Positions 1-6,402 of a stretch of DNA of 24,302 bases are shown here, one piece after another. Position 1 is the stretch's first letter, and each line of letters begins with the position of its first letter. Location of the stretch: the IMG/VR virus record IMGVR_UViG_3300028666_000105, positions 1 to 24,302 of that record; one strand, 5' to 3'. Source of the stretch: a virus. Made by a program: the position numbers and the translations under genes. Under the pieces are notes generated by a model. The model made no database searches. It saw only the letters and a program-made list of their open reading frames with translations, and was not told the DNA's origin.

Positions 1-527
1 TGTGCTTTCTCGAATATAATGGGGCTAAAACCATGAAAGGTTAAGGCTCTCTGGAGTATGATGCCAGCAGCCCCATGCCCGATTATCGCAATTTTCGTCT
101 TCCGGAGGACGTTGGGAATGCTAAAATCTACATGGCCCGAGAAGAAATTGTTACACGCCCCTTGCCCGAATTCGGTGCCATTTGGATGAATTCCCCCGAC
201 CAGCGACAAAGCCATATCAATGCGCTTGTTCTGTGCCTCGTCGCCTGTGTAGTTCTCAAATTCAGGGGTATCCCTTACTCGATAATTCCTTAACAGAAAA
301 TTACAGACGTACTGTAGCTCGTTAGGCTCCATCCCGTAATCGTGTCGGCCCAGAACATACTTGGTGATGATATACCCCATCAGCCCCGCTCTGGACAATC
401 CAATTACTGCTCTTGGGGAAAAATCCTTTCCTGTTATCCAACCAGACAGAATGTTCTCTGCCGAAGAAGCAAAACCGGGGAGAGATTTCAACCCATAGGA
501 CTTCAAATGCTCAACTGCTGTCGTCAT
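1..527 (-). CDS. Partial FAD/NAD(P)-binding oxidoreductase-like protein (C-terminus outside window)
   Basis: The reading frame is open from ATG at 527 to the window edge, giving 175 codons with no stop. A Shine-Dalgarno AAAGGAGAA lies 5-10 nt upstream. Residues 1-143 have no motif I recognise. Residues 145-173 form a clear Rossmann beta-alpha-beta unit, G150-x-G152-x-x-G155, with an acidic residue (E173) ending the second strand. That pattern is typical of FAD- or NAD-binding oxidoreductases. A nucleotide-binding domain placed about 145 residues from the start suggests a two-domain enzyme, and most of the cofactor domain lies outside the window. The substrate cannot be inferred. It is the last gene read from the promoter at 756-784, 1 nt after the stop of the upstream gene. 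The frame is certain; the function is only a fold-level guess. Confidence 0.75.
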   Translation of the reverse strand, partial: MTTAVEHLKSYGLKSLPGFASSAENILSGWITGKDFSPRAVIGLSRAGLMGYIITKYVLGRHDYGMEPNELQYVCNFLLRNYRVRDTPEFENYTGDEAQNKRIDMALSLVGGIHPNGTEFGQGACNNFFSGHVDFSIPNVLRKTKIAIIGHGAAGIILQRALTFHGFSPIIFEKA

Positions 528-528
528 C

Positions 529-738
529 CTATTCTCCTTTTCGATGTAGTTGGTTAAGGTGGGGAGAGAGAAAACGATGCAAACAGTTTTCTCCACAAAC
601 TGCGGGACGGTTTTTGTATTCGTCAGAGTAGGCGAGGATGGTAAGGACTCCTCCTCCTATTACGACGGTAAACCATCCGTTAGATTCTCCGTGGTAGATT
701 TCGCAAACATCACACTTAACACTCTCAGGTATTAGCAC
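529..738 (-). CDS. Small Cys-containing protein, 69 aa, unknown function
   Basis: It starts at GTG (738) behind a strong GGAGG about 5 nt upstream and stops with TAG just before the next gene. The N-terminal part has CDVC (residues 10-13) and a later CGENC pair near residues 49-53, a spacing that could bind one zinc ion. The middle is hydrophobic beta-type sequence with a GGG turn. It is the first gene of a two-gene unit driven by the promoter at 756-784. No family was recognised. Confidence 0.7.
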   Translation of the reverse strand: MLIPESVKCDVCEIYHGESNGWFTVVIGGGVLTILAYSDEYKNRPAVCGENCLHRFLSPHLNQLHRKGE

Positions 739-755
739 GAACCTCCATTCATTCG

Positions 756-784
756 ACGATACACGAAAAGTTTTCCACAGTCAA
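756..784 (-). promoter_or_regulatory. Minus-strand sigma70-like promoter P1
   Basis: On the minus strand the sequence reads TTGACT (784-779), a 17-nt spacer, then TATCGT (761-756). An AAAAAAATTTTC tract lies just upstream of the -35, like an UP element. The spacer contains the TTTTCCACA box (771-779). It precedes the genes at 529-738 and 1-527. Confidence 0.7.
771..779 (+). promoter_or_regulatory. DnaA-box-like TTTTCCACA inside promoter P1
   Basis: The 9-mer fits the bacterial DnaA consensus TTWTNCACA. The same 9-mer occurs near three other early promoters. Here it lies between -35 and -10, so a bound protein would block the promoter. Confidence 0.4.
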
Positions 785-800
785 GAAAATTTTTTTCGTA

Positions 801-932
801 CTACGAGTCAGTAATGAGTACTCCTTGACGACAGTTGGGGCCTTTGCAGACAGCAGTAACTTGTATCTTCTTACCGTGTCTGCGGATTGTCCGGTACACC
901 CATCCCTTTCCTTTGCACTTGAGACACATCAT
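801..932 (-). CDS. Tiny zinc-finger protein, 43 aa
   Basis: ATG at 932 follows GGAGGAGAAG, and the gene ends with TAG at 801. The protein has two Cys pairs: CLKC with the DnaJ-like CxxCxGxG pattern at residues 3-10, and C29-(x4)-C34. Between them is a basic segment (RTIRRHGKK). This is a compact single-zinc design, as found in many phage-encoded small proteins that bind nucleic acid or a host enzyme. Its start overlaps the stop of the upstream membrane peptide (TGATG), so translation is probably coupled. Specific function unknown. Confidence 0.7.
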   Translation of the reverse strand: MMCLKCKGKGWVYRTIRRHGKKIQVTAVCKGPNCRQGVLITDS

Positions 933-1033
933 CTTCTCCTCCGACAGTTGATTAGTACGCAAACTCCACCAAACAGGAGTAGGACGGTTACATCAACCGC
1001 CCCAGCCTGTAGCCAACTAACTACGTTGCTCAC
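929..1033 (-). CDS. Small single-pass membrane peptide, 34 aa
   Basis: GTG at 1033 lies inside the end of the upstream gene (17-nt overlap), and the TGA overlaps the ATG of the next gene. Residues 14-29 are a hydrophobic segment (VDVTVLLLFGGVCVLI), followed by CRRRR at the C-terminus, so the positive-inside rule would leave the tail in the cytoplasm. The translational overlap on both sides supports it being real. The ribosome site is weak (GGGAGG about 12 nt upstream). Function unknown; small phage membrane peptides are often toxic or modify the host envelope. Confidence 0.5.
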   Translation of the reverse strand: MSNVVSWLQAGAVDVTVLLLFGGVCVLINCRRRR

Positions 1034-1244
1034 CTAGTTTTAGAGCCTCCCTCTCGGCTTCCCCTCGGCTAGAGATAAGAGGGTTGTTGACAAAATACTC
1101 CGCTCCTCTCCCTGTTCTGAATGGACCTACCACAGCGTCGTACTGCGGATGGGTCTGCTTGGTTGGCATGTGGTGGGAGGTAAACTTCTCCCTCTGGGAG
1201 TCTCGCAACCCCACGTAAGCACGCTTCTTAAGTCGTTGCGTCAT
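1017..1244 (-). CDS. Hypothetical basic protein, 75 aa
   Basis: The start at 1244 is chosen because AAGGAG lies 6 nt upstream. An earlier in-frame start at 1274 has no ribosome site. The ATG overlaps the TAA of the preceding gene (TAATG). The N-terminus is strongly basic (TQRLKKRAY) and the rest is polar and low in hydrophobics, so it is probably cytosolic. No motif recognised. Confidence 0.65.
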   Translation of the reverse strand: MTQRLKKRAYVGLRDSQREKFTSHHMPTKQTHPQYDAVVGPFRTGRGAEYFVNNPLISSRGEAEREALKLGEQRS

Positions 1245-1477
1245 TATTTCTCCTTTACCGCGAATTGTTCGCAATAAATGATAGCTACGTCCCCATTCCG
1301 TTCAGGCAGATGGAAACTAACATACCCGTTATCGCATGGTGGAAGTTGTACGGCGATTGTCCACTCCCCCGCCGCTGCTTGTGGGTCCTGAGTATGGAAT
1401 TTAGCAGAGAAGAAAAATTCCTCCAACCCCGCTCCCAACACTAACCCCACGACGATGATGAGGATATTCTTCATCAT
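1244..1477 (-). CDS. Exported or membrane-anchored small protein, 77 aa
   Basis: ATG at 1477 overlaps the stop of the upstream membrane peptide gene (ATGATG). A further in-frame ATG lies upstream at 1507, but the overlap and a nearby GAAGG favour 1477. Residues 4-18 (NILIIVVGLVLGAGL) are a signal-anchor. The remainder is a small polar domain with two Cys that could form a disulphide outside the cytoplasm. It resembles the gene at 2226-2486 in layout: N-terminal signal, short beta-rich domain and a late Cys followed by a charged KEK end. Confidence 0.65.
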   Translation of the reverse strand: MMKNILIIVVGLVLGAGLEEFFFSAKFHTQDPQAAAGEWTIAVQLPPCDNGYVSFHLPERNGDVAIIYCEQFAVKEK

Positions 1478-1638
1478 CCCTTCACCACCCATTCCAACGT
1501 CAGCCATACAAACATGCCTAGCACGAAAAGATGGAAGATTGCTCTACCAGTCCTATCAAGATAGGCGTTGTGGCTGAAGTTATCGAGTGCGGCTATTACA
1601 CCCATAGCCATTAACACATGGTAAACCCGTTCGAGCAT
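1474..1638 (-). CDS. Small membrane protein, 54 aa
   Basis: ATG at 1638 has GGAGG 5 nt upstream, and the TGA overlaps the next ATG. The sequence has an amphipathic first half with hydrophobic residues 5-17 and a strongly hydrophobic C-terminal helix (IFHLFVLGMFVWLTLEWVV, residues 34-52). Likely one or two membrane passes. Unknown function; a holin-like or superinfection-exclusion role is possible but not shown. Confidence 0.65.
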   Translation of the reverse strand: MLERVYHVLMAMGVIAALDNFSHNAYLDRTGRAIFHLFVLGMFVWLTLEWVVKG

Positions 1639-1671
1639 TGTTCCTCCGGTTCCGGAAATCAGGGTTTGTCA

Positions 1672-2052
1672 TTACTTCCCCTCCTTCTTGGCTTGAGCAA
1701 CGGCACGGCGTCGGGACATTTCTGCCGAACGTGCCGCCTTAGTTGGAAATTTCTTCTGCCAGAAAGCTCTCTGCTTGCTTCTGGTACGAATGCTCTTTAC
1801 TGACCGTGGACCACCGCTTGATGCGCGGCTATCCACCGTAGCCTTCGATAAGAGCTTTCGATTGATCTTGGTGGGCGTTTCTGGCATGTCGGGCACTCGA
1901 TTGCTAACCCGCTGCCTGCTGGACTGAACAACCCTACCCAAGCCTTCGGTAAGTAGGTCTGGAGAGACACCGACACCGTGAGCGAAACTCTCCGCCTTGG
2001 CTTGGACATACCCTTGGAACCATGCGATTGCTTCATTCATCTTCTCCTTCAT
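1672..2052 (-). CDS. Very basic hypothetical protein, 126 aa
   Basis: ATG at 2052 is preceded by GGAGGAAG at good spacing. The second ATG (codon 5) has a closer AAGGAG inside the first codons, so a minor alternative start is possible. Residues 1-40 are a mixed helix. From residue 60 on the protein is rich in Lys, Arg and Ser, ending in an Arg/Lys/Ala helix (RSAEMSRRRAVAQAKKEGK). The composition suggests nucleic-acid binding. No family recognised. Confidence 0.6.
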   Translation of the reverse strand: MKEKMNEAIAWFQGYVQAKAESFAHGVGVSPDLLTEGLGRVVQSSRQRVSNRVPDMPETPTKINRKLLSKATVDSRASSGGPRSVKSIRTRSKQRAFWQKKFPTKAARSAEMSRRRAVAQAKKEGK

Positions 2053-2061
2053 TACTTCCTC

Positions 2062-2226
2062 CTACAGCTTGTAGTGCAAGATGTTATTGTTTTTGGGAGT
2101 CCAACCACACTTGGGTTGCTCCCAATTCGCCTTATTCTCTCTGATATCCTCTTTCCTCTCCCGGTAGTCCTCCACCTCTACCGGGGAGTTCGACTCGTGG
2201 TGAGCGTGTAACGTGATATTCTTCAT
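2062..2226 (-). CDS. Hypothetical polar protein, 54 aa
   Basis: ATG at 2226 follows GAAGGAGAAG and overlaps the TGA of the upstream gene (TGATG). It stops with TAG at 2062. The protein is highly charged (VEVEDYRERKEDIRENK in the middle) and ends with an aromatic and Asn-rich tail, with one Cys. Soluble, probably helical; no motif recognised. Confidence 0.6.
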   Translation of the reverse strand: MKNITLHAHHESNSPVEVEDYRERKEDIRENKANWEQPKCGWTPKNNNILHYKL

Positions 2227-2486
2227 CACTTCTCCTTCGGGTGATCGCAGGATACAACAAAAGGCTCGATCACTGGTTGATCTGGCTGTTTGAGGTGCAT
2301 CACCATCATATCCTCACAGACGGTGCCATAAACAGATACTTGCCATCTACCGTCAGCTTGTTCGCGGTAAATGAGTTGTATCTTATCCTTACTGCTTCCC
2401 CGCTCTGCCCTCGGCATGGCTTCAGTCAGACAGAACAGGAGTAACAACAAGGCGAGAAACCAAAGCCTATTTCTTAGCTTTGACAC
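2226..2486 (-). CDS. Secreted small protein with signal peptide, 86 aa
   Basis: GTG at 2486 has GGAGG about 7 nt upstream and overlaps the end of the upstream gene by 20 nt. Residues 1-24 form a classic signal peptide: KLRNR, a Leu-rich core, then a TEAMPRA cleavage region. The mature part of about 60 residues has two Cys and a short beta pattern. It is likely exported to the periplasm or cell surface. Role unknown. Confidence 0.7.
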   Translation of the reverse strand: MSKLRNRLWFLALLLLLFCLTEAMPRAERGSSKDKIQLIYREQADGRWQVSVYGTVCEDMMVMHLKQPDQPVIEPFVVSCDHPKEK

Positions 2487-2814
2487 GTTTTGCCTCCACT
2501 TGGTAGTGTCGTTTGATGAAGGTTAAAAGGACCTTTGGGTTGCTGTTCCTTAAGTCAAGGTCCCAGTATACGTTGCGAAACTTATAGAAGTTGTCGTCTC
2601 CTCCCCATTTTGCGTGTTCGGCGGGTTCGCCATCCACAGCCATTTCGAAGATGAACCATAGCAGCCATCCGGGGTTAGGGCATGTGCGCCAAATGGTTCT
2701 TAAGTCCTTTCCTTTCTGCCACTCCGTTGCAGACCAGCAAGCGGAACGACGCCTAATAAACGCCTGCACCTTGGCGGCACTCATGTTTTTCACAATCACT
2801 CTTTTGAGTCCCAC
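2467..2814 (-). CDS. Hypothetical protein, 115 aa
   Basis: GTG at 2814 is chosen because TAGGAG lies 5 nt upstream. A GTG at 2820 is directly adjacent to that site and less likely. The protein has a central Trp-rich segment, CPNPGWLLWF (about residues 46-55), typical of an uncharacterised phage protein family, and a basic C-terminus (VEAKRVKAKK). The 20-nt overlap with the signal-peptide gene suggests coupled translation. Function unknown. Confidence 0.6.
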   Translation of the reverse strand: MGLKRVIVKNMSAAKVQAFIRRRSACWSATEWQKGKDLRTIWRTCPNPGWLLWFIFEMAVDGEPAEHAKWGGDDNFYKFRNVYWDLDLRNSNPKVLLTFIKRHYQVEAKRVKAKK

Positions 2815-2822
2815 AGCCACTC

Positions 2823-3002
2823 CTATGCTCTGCGATAGTGGTAGTTATCCTTCCAAGGTATATCCGAAGGATGGATAAGTCTCTCAGACGGCACTCTTAT
2901 GGTATTAAGCTCTCGCCTAATGCCGATAAAAAGAACGTACTGAGCGATTAAGAACAAGAAAAACACCAATAAGGCAGTGTTTCTCAGGGTATCGCTGGTC
3001 AT
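2823..3002 (-). CDS. Small single-pass membrane protein, 59 aa
   Basis: ATG at 3002 has GGAGG 5 nt upstream and the stop is TAG at 2823. Residues 9-27 are a hydrophobic helix (TALLVFFLFLIAQYVLFIG), followed by a basic, then polar tail with several aromatic residues (WKDNYHYRR). The topology is probably N-out/C-in. No family recognised. Confidence 0.65.
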   Translation of the reverse strand: MTSDTLRNTALLVFFLFLIAQYVLFIGIRRELNTIRVPSERLIHPSDIPWKDNYHYRRA

Positions 3003-3003
3003 G

Positions 3004-3264
3004 TTACCTCCATTCGTAAGTCATTGATTCGTCGAAACTTTCATCCGTGAGGGAGATTCGGAATCCTTCCTCATTTGAGTAAATCCAACTTGCTCTAGGC
3101 CAGTAAAGCCAACTCCCACCGGAGAACTGCACTCCGTTGGTTTGCACTTTAACAACTTCCCGTACCCCGCTAACTCTCTCAGATAAAACGGGGTACCAAG
3201 AATGACTGACCATCTGGATTTTCTGTCCTACCTGCATCCTTCGTTTGACGCTGGATAGAGACAT
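3004..3264 (-). CDS. Small beta-barrel-like (SH3/KOW-type) protein, 86 aa
   Basis: ATG at 3264 overlaps the TAA of the upstream gene (TAATG). After a basic N-terminus the sequence reads VGQKIQMVSHSW, then VSGVREVVKVQTNGVQF and GGSWLYWPRASW. This alternation of strands and G/N turns suits a small SH3-like or KOW-like barrel. The fold call is by eye only. The C-terminus is acidic. Soluble; function unknown. Confidence 0.6.
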   Translation of the reverse strand: MSLSSVKRRMQVGQKIQMVSHSWYPVLSERVSGVREVVKVQTNGVQFSGGSWLYWPRASWIYSNEEGFRISLTDESFDESMTYEWR

Positions 3265-3668
3265 TAGTCTTCCAACTCATTTATCGTACCATTGTCGTTG
3301 GTTCTGGTACGAAGCATGTTGATGTATACCGCAATCTGTCCCTTGGCATCCGCTGCGTCGTATGCCCGTGCTAAATCTTCGGGCCATTGGGATACAGCAT
3401 CGAAAATTTGAGGCAGTTGGGAGAAGGTTGTAACTCCCAGAAGTTTCTTACCCGCCTCTATGCAAAGCCGCGCAAAAGAGGACTTGCTGGAACTGTCCAA
3501 GGCATAAAGGAATGCTCCGTCTCCCATCTCTATCAGAAGGGAAAAACCTGCGGCACAAAGCTGAGTACCACAGTCTGTTTTTGACGCCCAAACCCGCTGG
3601 TTGTAGAAGTACTTACCATTCGCCAGCATGATTGCTTCGAGTTTGTCAATTCCTTCTTTGTTCAGCAT
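3264..3668 (-). CDS. Phage protein of the CGTxxCxAG family, 134 aa
   Basis: ATG at 3668 is chosen for its AAGGAGGAGAACC leader. A longer in-frame start at 3758 has no such site. The motif CGTQLCAAGF (about residues 33-42) matches CGTTACLAGW in the gene at 3801-4241. Both also share a later helix ending near a LLG(V/L)T segment and a WP(E/K) pair, so the two are diverged paralogues. Role unknown; the conserved Cys pair could bind metal. The start lies within the preceding small zinc-finger gene (23-nt overlap). Confidence 0.7.
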   Translation of the reverse strand: MLNKEGIDKLEAIMLANGKYFYNQRVWASKTDCGTQLCAAGFSLLIEMGDGAFLYALDSSSKSSFARLCIEAGKKLLGVTTFSQLPQIFDAVSQWPEDLARAYDAADAKGQIAVYINMLRTRTNDNGTINELED

Positions 3669-3804
3669 GGTTCTCCTCCTTGTGCTCTTGATACTCGTGC
3701 CTACAATTCCAACATACTCCACCCGGTTTGGTATGTCCTTCGAAGGTATTGCAGACACTCTTGGCGGGTTTCCCTACTCCCGCCGCCGACTCATCCCAAC
3801 TCAC
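3646..3804 (-). CDS. Small zinc-finger protein, 52 aa
   Basis: GTG at 3804 overlaps the TGA of the upstream gene (GTGA). Residues 18-43 contain C-N-T-F-x-G-H, then CWNCRHEYQEH, giving three Cys and several His that could hold one zinc. The C-terminus is charged (HKEENHAEQRRN) and overlaps the start of the next gene, whose Shine-Dalgarno lies in this frame. The overlaps on both ends and the Cys/His pattern support it. Function unknown. Confidence 0.55.
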   Translation of the reverse strand: MSWDESAAGVGKPAKSVCNTFEGHTKPGGVCWNCRHEYQEHKEENHAEQRRN

Positions 3805-4241
3805 TCTCCCGTCTCTGCCATGTGCCTTACACGGGCAATGGCCAGCTTTTTGCCTTGTTCGTAACTAATGGCCAGCTTTTTGCCTTGTTCGTAACTAAAG
3901 TCCAGTTGGAACTGGAATTCCTTCGGCCAGCCAGACCTATAAAACAGAGCCTGCTGCTGGTCGTATGTCAACCCGAGTAGTCTAGCGGCTCTGTCCGCGA
4001 TATCAAGAGTCCTGATCTGCTTTTTCTCCGCTCTCGCCTTTTCAGTAACACAGTAACCATTGGCTATAACGGCCCATCCCGCAAGACACGCTGTTGTACC
4101 GCAAGTATGTAGCATGTCTTCCTGAGTGGCACATTCTTTCTCCAAGTCGCCCAAGTTTGCCCATGATCCCATGCACACCTTATTAGCCGGGACTATTTCG
4201 AGAAAGTCCGCGAGTTTCAACAACTGCTTCTTGTTTGCCAT
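3801..4241 (-). CDS. Phage protein of the CGTxxCxAG family, 146 aa, with 10-aa duplication
   Basis: ATG at 4241 has GAGGGG 3-4 nt upstream. The motif CGTTACLAGWAV (near residues 47-58) and the following AARLLGLTYDQQQALF helix match the paralogue at 3264-3668. Near the C-terminus a 30-bp tandem duplication yields the 10-residue unit SYEQGKKLAI twice. The protein is otherwise full and intact. Family members of this type occur in phage early regions, but their activity is not known to me. Confidence 0.7.
   Translation of the reverse strand: MANKKQLLKLADFLEIVPANKVCMGSWANLGDLEKECATQEDMLHTCGTTACLAGWAVIANGYCVTEKARAEKKQIRTLDIADRAARLLGLTYDQQQALFYRSGWPKEFQFQLDFSYEQGKKLAISYEQGKKLAIARVRHMAETGE
3837..3898 (+). 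repeat. 30-bp perfect tandem duplication
   Basis: Positions 3837-3866 are repeated exactly at 3867-3896, with two further matching bases. The unit is in frame within the minus-strand gene at 3801-4241 and duplicates ten residues. Confidence 0.95.
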
Positions 4242-4249
4242 TTCCCCTC

Positions 4250-4693
4250 CTAAATAGGTTGATTTCCGTTGTCGTTGGGGTCGTAAGTACCGAACCCATC
4301 AGGTTGAGAGACACTTTCCGGTTCCGGATGGAGGTTTGCCCGGATAAGTTCTGCTATATCCGGAAACTTCATGCCATTGTCGTTCAGGTATCCCAAGGTA
4401 TGACCCGTGCTTGACATTTGAGGGTTTGCGCCAACACCCGCCCACCACGCCACCTCGCGTGGAAGGGTTTTAGTCTCCCCCACATACACTGTGACTTTAT
4501 CGGCGCTACCGAGGGAAGGCTTCCCCGGCACGATAACCCCGGCTTTGACTGCCAACTCACACAGCACGCCTAAGCAGCAGTACTTATCTTCATGTCGAAG
4601 ATAGAATTTCCCTTGTTTGTACTCCCCGGATAGCAACGCTGCTACCCACGCCTTAACAATCTCTGCTGGTCTGGAATCTGTCGTTAGCTCCAT
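4250..4693 (-). CDS. Phage protein with W-xxx-LxSGxYxQGK and YCCLGVLCE motifs, 147 aa
   Basis: ATG at 4693 overlaps the upstream gene by 10 nt and has GGAG at correct spacing. The N-terminal third carries AWVAALLSGEYKQGKF (residues 15-30) and then YCCLGVLCELAVKAGVI (about residues 38-54), which match the neighbouring gene at 4684-5082. The C-terminal part (TLGYLNDNGMKFPDIAELI) matches it more weakly. The pair forms a tandem duplication of an uncharacterised phage family whose CC-(x4)-C cluster is conserved. Function unknown. Confidence 0.75.
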   Translation of the reverse strand: MELTTDSRPAEIVKAWVAALLSGEYKQGKFYLRHEDKYCCLGVLCELAVKAGVIVPGKPSLGSADKVTVYVGETKTLPREVAWWAGVGANPQMSSTGHTLGYLNDNGMKFPDIAELIRANLHPEPESVSQPDGFGTYDPNDNGNQPI

Positions 4694-5082
4694 TCTTTCT
4701 CCAAGTAGTCCGCAATCTGTTCGAACGACTGAGGATTCTCTGTCCTGTCGTTCATGTTAATGAGTACAGAGGTGGGAAAATACCCATACCTGAGACCCTC
4801 GGTCAGCCAGTTTCTCACCTTACGGGGAAGAATACAAATGTTCTTGGCATCGACATAGTTATCATCCCCGTAATAGTAGACGGTAATGGTTTTCCCATCT
4901 ACCTCCATAGCCAGAGAATCCGGAGGAGGAATAACTTTCTCCTTCACGGCCAACTCGCAGAGCACACCTAAACAGCAATAGGTATGCTTCCCTCCCGACT
5001 CCGAATGAAGACGGGTCTTACCTTGCGCGTAATTTCCACTCCGCAAGGCTTTAATCCACTCTTTCAATACCGGAACTTCCAT
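4684..5082 (-). CDS. Paralogue of the YCCLGVLCE phage family, 132 aa
   Basis: ATG at 5082 follows AAGGAGG at about 7 nt. It shares EWIKALRSGNYAQGK (residues 8-22) and YCCLGVLCELAVKEKVI (about residues 36-52) with the downstream gene at 4250-4693. It also has the matching C-terminal block (SVLINMNDRTENPQSFEQIADYL): an Asn turn followed by a F-x-x-IA helix. The start overlaps the end of the preceding gene by 32 nt. It is a member of the same uncharacterised family; the retained pair suggests diverged roles. Confidence 0.75.
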   Translation of the reverse strand: MEVPVLKEWIKALRSGNYAQGKTRLHSESGGKHTYCCLGVLCELAVKEKVIPPPDSLAMEVDGKTITVYYYGDDNYVDAKNICILPRKVRNWLTEGLRYGYFPTSVLINMNDRTENPQSFEQIADYLEKEWS

Positions 5083-5326
5083 CCTTCGCCCTCCTTAGTC
5101 GTCGGTAAATCGTTTTGCAAGTACAATCTACGACGTTGTTATTCCCCTTGCCGAGACATGCAGGATTAGTTTCTGGGATTTCTTCCTCCACGGTGGGGAG
5201 ACTTTCACTTATGATCTGTTCGATGGACTGTCTAACGTCTTTCTGCTTGTCCATCCAAATAGTCAGTTCCGCTATTTGGTGGTACGGAAGATGACCCAAA
5301 CAATCAGCTAAAAACTCCGGAACCAT
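5051..5326 (-). CDS. Hypothetical protein, 91 aa, behind a structured leader
   Basis: ATG at 5326 is chosen because AGGAGG lies 4-5 nt upstream; the frame extends to 5374 without a ribosome site. The N-terminal 45 residues are helical (FLADCLGHLPYHQIAELTIW). A Cys pair (CTC, near residue 70) precedes a basic segment (KTIYRRLRRAK). The untranslated leader contains a 15-bp inverted repeat (5346-5412). Function unknown. Confidence 0.65.
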   Translation of the reverse strand: MVPEFLADCLGHLPYHQIAELTIWMDKQKDVRQSIEQIISESLPTVEEEIPETNPACLGKGNNNVVDCTCKTIYRRLRRAKDGSSGIERVD

Positions 5327-5345
5327 ATTCCTCCTAACTGCGCTC

Positions 5346-5412
5346 TCTAGGATGCACCTTGTCTGACCAAGCAAGGGTTAAAGGACTATCACCCTCCAAG
5401 ATGCATCCTAGA
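5346..5412 (-). repeat. 15-bp inverted repeat forming a long leader stem-loop
   Basis: The arm at 5346-5360 (TCTAGGATGCACCTT) pairs with 5398-5412 (AAGATGCATCCTAGA). All 15 positions pair in minus-strand RNA if one G-U is allowed, with a 37-nt loop. It ends about 20 nt before the start at 5326, next to a separate 6-bp hairpin at 5413-5430. Confidence 0.8.
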
Positions 5413-5430
5413 CAGAGCACTTAAGCTCTG
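5413..5430 (-). other. Hairpin CAGAGC-acttaa-GCTCTG between genes
   Basis: A perfect 6-bp stem with a 6-nt loop lies 8 nt after the stop of the gene at 5439-5618. It abuts the long inverted repeat. No T-run follows, so it is more likely a processing or regulatory structure than an intrinsic terminator. Confidence 0.5.
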
Positions 5431-5438
5431 CCTTGAAA

Positions 5439-5618
5439 CTATGCCGCTGGAGCCAATTGAGGCATCAGTGACACAGCTTCCAGTGTGAACTGCAACTTCT
5501 CGGCGTCCGTCAGAGACTTCCAGAACTCGTTCATCTCTGTCATCCCAGCCGATTTAGTGCTACCGGCCTCGATGAACTTCTTGACGATAACCACCGATCC
5601 TTTGGTAATTTCTGCCAT
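5439..5618 (-). CDS. Small helical protein, 59 aa
   Basis: ATG at 5618 has GGAGGA 5 nt upstream and the stop is TAG at 5439. The sequence suggests a short beta segment (GSVVIVKKFIEAG) then two helices (MTEMNEFWKSLTDAEKLQF, TLEAVSLMPQLA). Soluble, no Cys. No family recognised. Confidence 0.7.
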   Translation of the reverse strand: MAEITKGSVVIVKKFIEAGSTKSAGMTEMNEFWKSLTDAEKLQFTLEAVSLMPQLAPAA

Positions 5619-5669
5619 TCTTTCCTCCTTCTTCTGGTTAACTGCGTTAAGTCAGGGGAATACGAGGGT

Positions 5670-6362
5670 TTACAGGGTCTTCTCGTACTCCTTCTCATCC
5701 CAGACTTCGATGTAGTACTGTTCGTTGCCTGCGTAAACAACTAGAAAGGGGTCAGGCTCCCGCACAATCCAGTTCTCTGTGTGTTTTTCGAGTTGATCGA
5801 CTTGGAATCTGGCCTCGGGGTAGGCCGCAGCAATCTGTACCATCTTGTTCAGGGCGAACTCAGGTATAGTGCCTTGGTAATCCTGTATGGTATACCTACG
5901 CCAAGAGATTTTGGATCGTTTTCCTCGTGAATCTTCGCCGACCAGCATTACCCACCCAATTATCTGACACAGGACGATGGCCACGCCTGTCAGAATGGTG
6001 AGAGTGATGCCCAGAGGCACAAGGATGTGATGGGAGGCAAGACCGGAGAAGGGTGCAGCGTCGTAGGTTAAGTCGCTCAATTGAATGGATTTGGCCATGA
6101 GGGGAGCCAACAGGAAACTCAGCACGAGCAAGCGAACAGCCCACACCTTACCAGACCACCAACCAATCTTCTCTTTGCTGGCCTTGTAGGTGTCCACACT
6201 ACCCGACGTGAATGGACGGATATCCAAGTCTCGTAGAGTAGTTAACAGGTTACTCCCTGTCGCCTGCTTCAGTTTGTGGTATCCAAGTGCGGAAGCCTTT
6301 TCTCCCAACACTCGTCTACCTTCGTTTATATCGGCAAAGCTCACCAATTGCAGTGTGCTCAT
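5670..6362 (-). CDS. Two-helix membrane protein, 230 aa
   Basis: ATG at 6362 has GGAGGAAG upstream. The longer in-frame start at 6578 would run through the promoter and is rejected. Residues 73-90 (VWAVRLLVLSFLLAPLMA) and 113-140 are hydrophobic and should span the membrane twice, leaving an N-terminal domain of about 70 residues and a C-terminal domain of about 90 on the cytoplasmic side. The C-terminal domain is acidic and aromatic. It is the first gene after promoter P2 (6403-6431), so it leads the long unit down to about position 800. Function unknown. Confidence 0.75.
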   Translation of the reverse strand: MSTLQLVSFADINEGRRVLGEKASALGYHKLKQATGSNLLTTLRDLDIRPFTSGSVDTYKASKEKIGWWSGKVWAVRLLVLSFLLAPLMAKSIQLSDLTYDAAPFSGLASHHILVPLGITLTILTGVAIVLCQIIGWVMLVGEDSRGKRSKISWRRYTIQDYQGTIPEFALNKMVQIAAAYPEARFQVDQLEKHTENWIVREPDPFLVVYAGNEQYYIEVWDEKEYEKTL

Positions 6363-6402
6363 ACTTCCTCCGTAGTCGCCCCTGAATCGGGCGATTGAGC
6401 CG

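Noticed and set aside
5103-5118. Operator-like GGTAAATCGTTTTGC
   Set aside because: Only one half matches the palindrome, and it lies within coding sequence with no promoter nearby.
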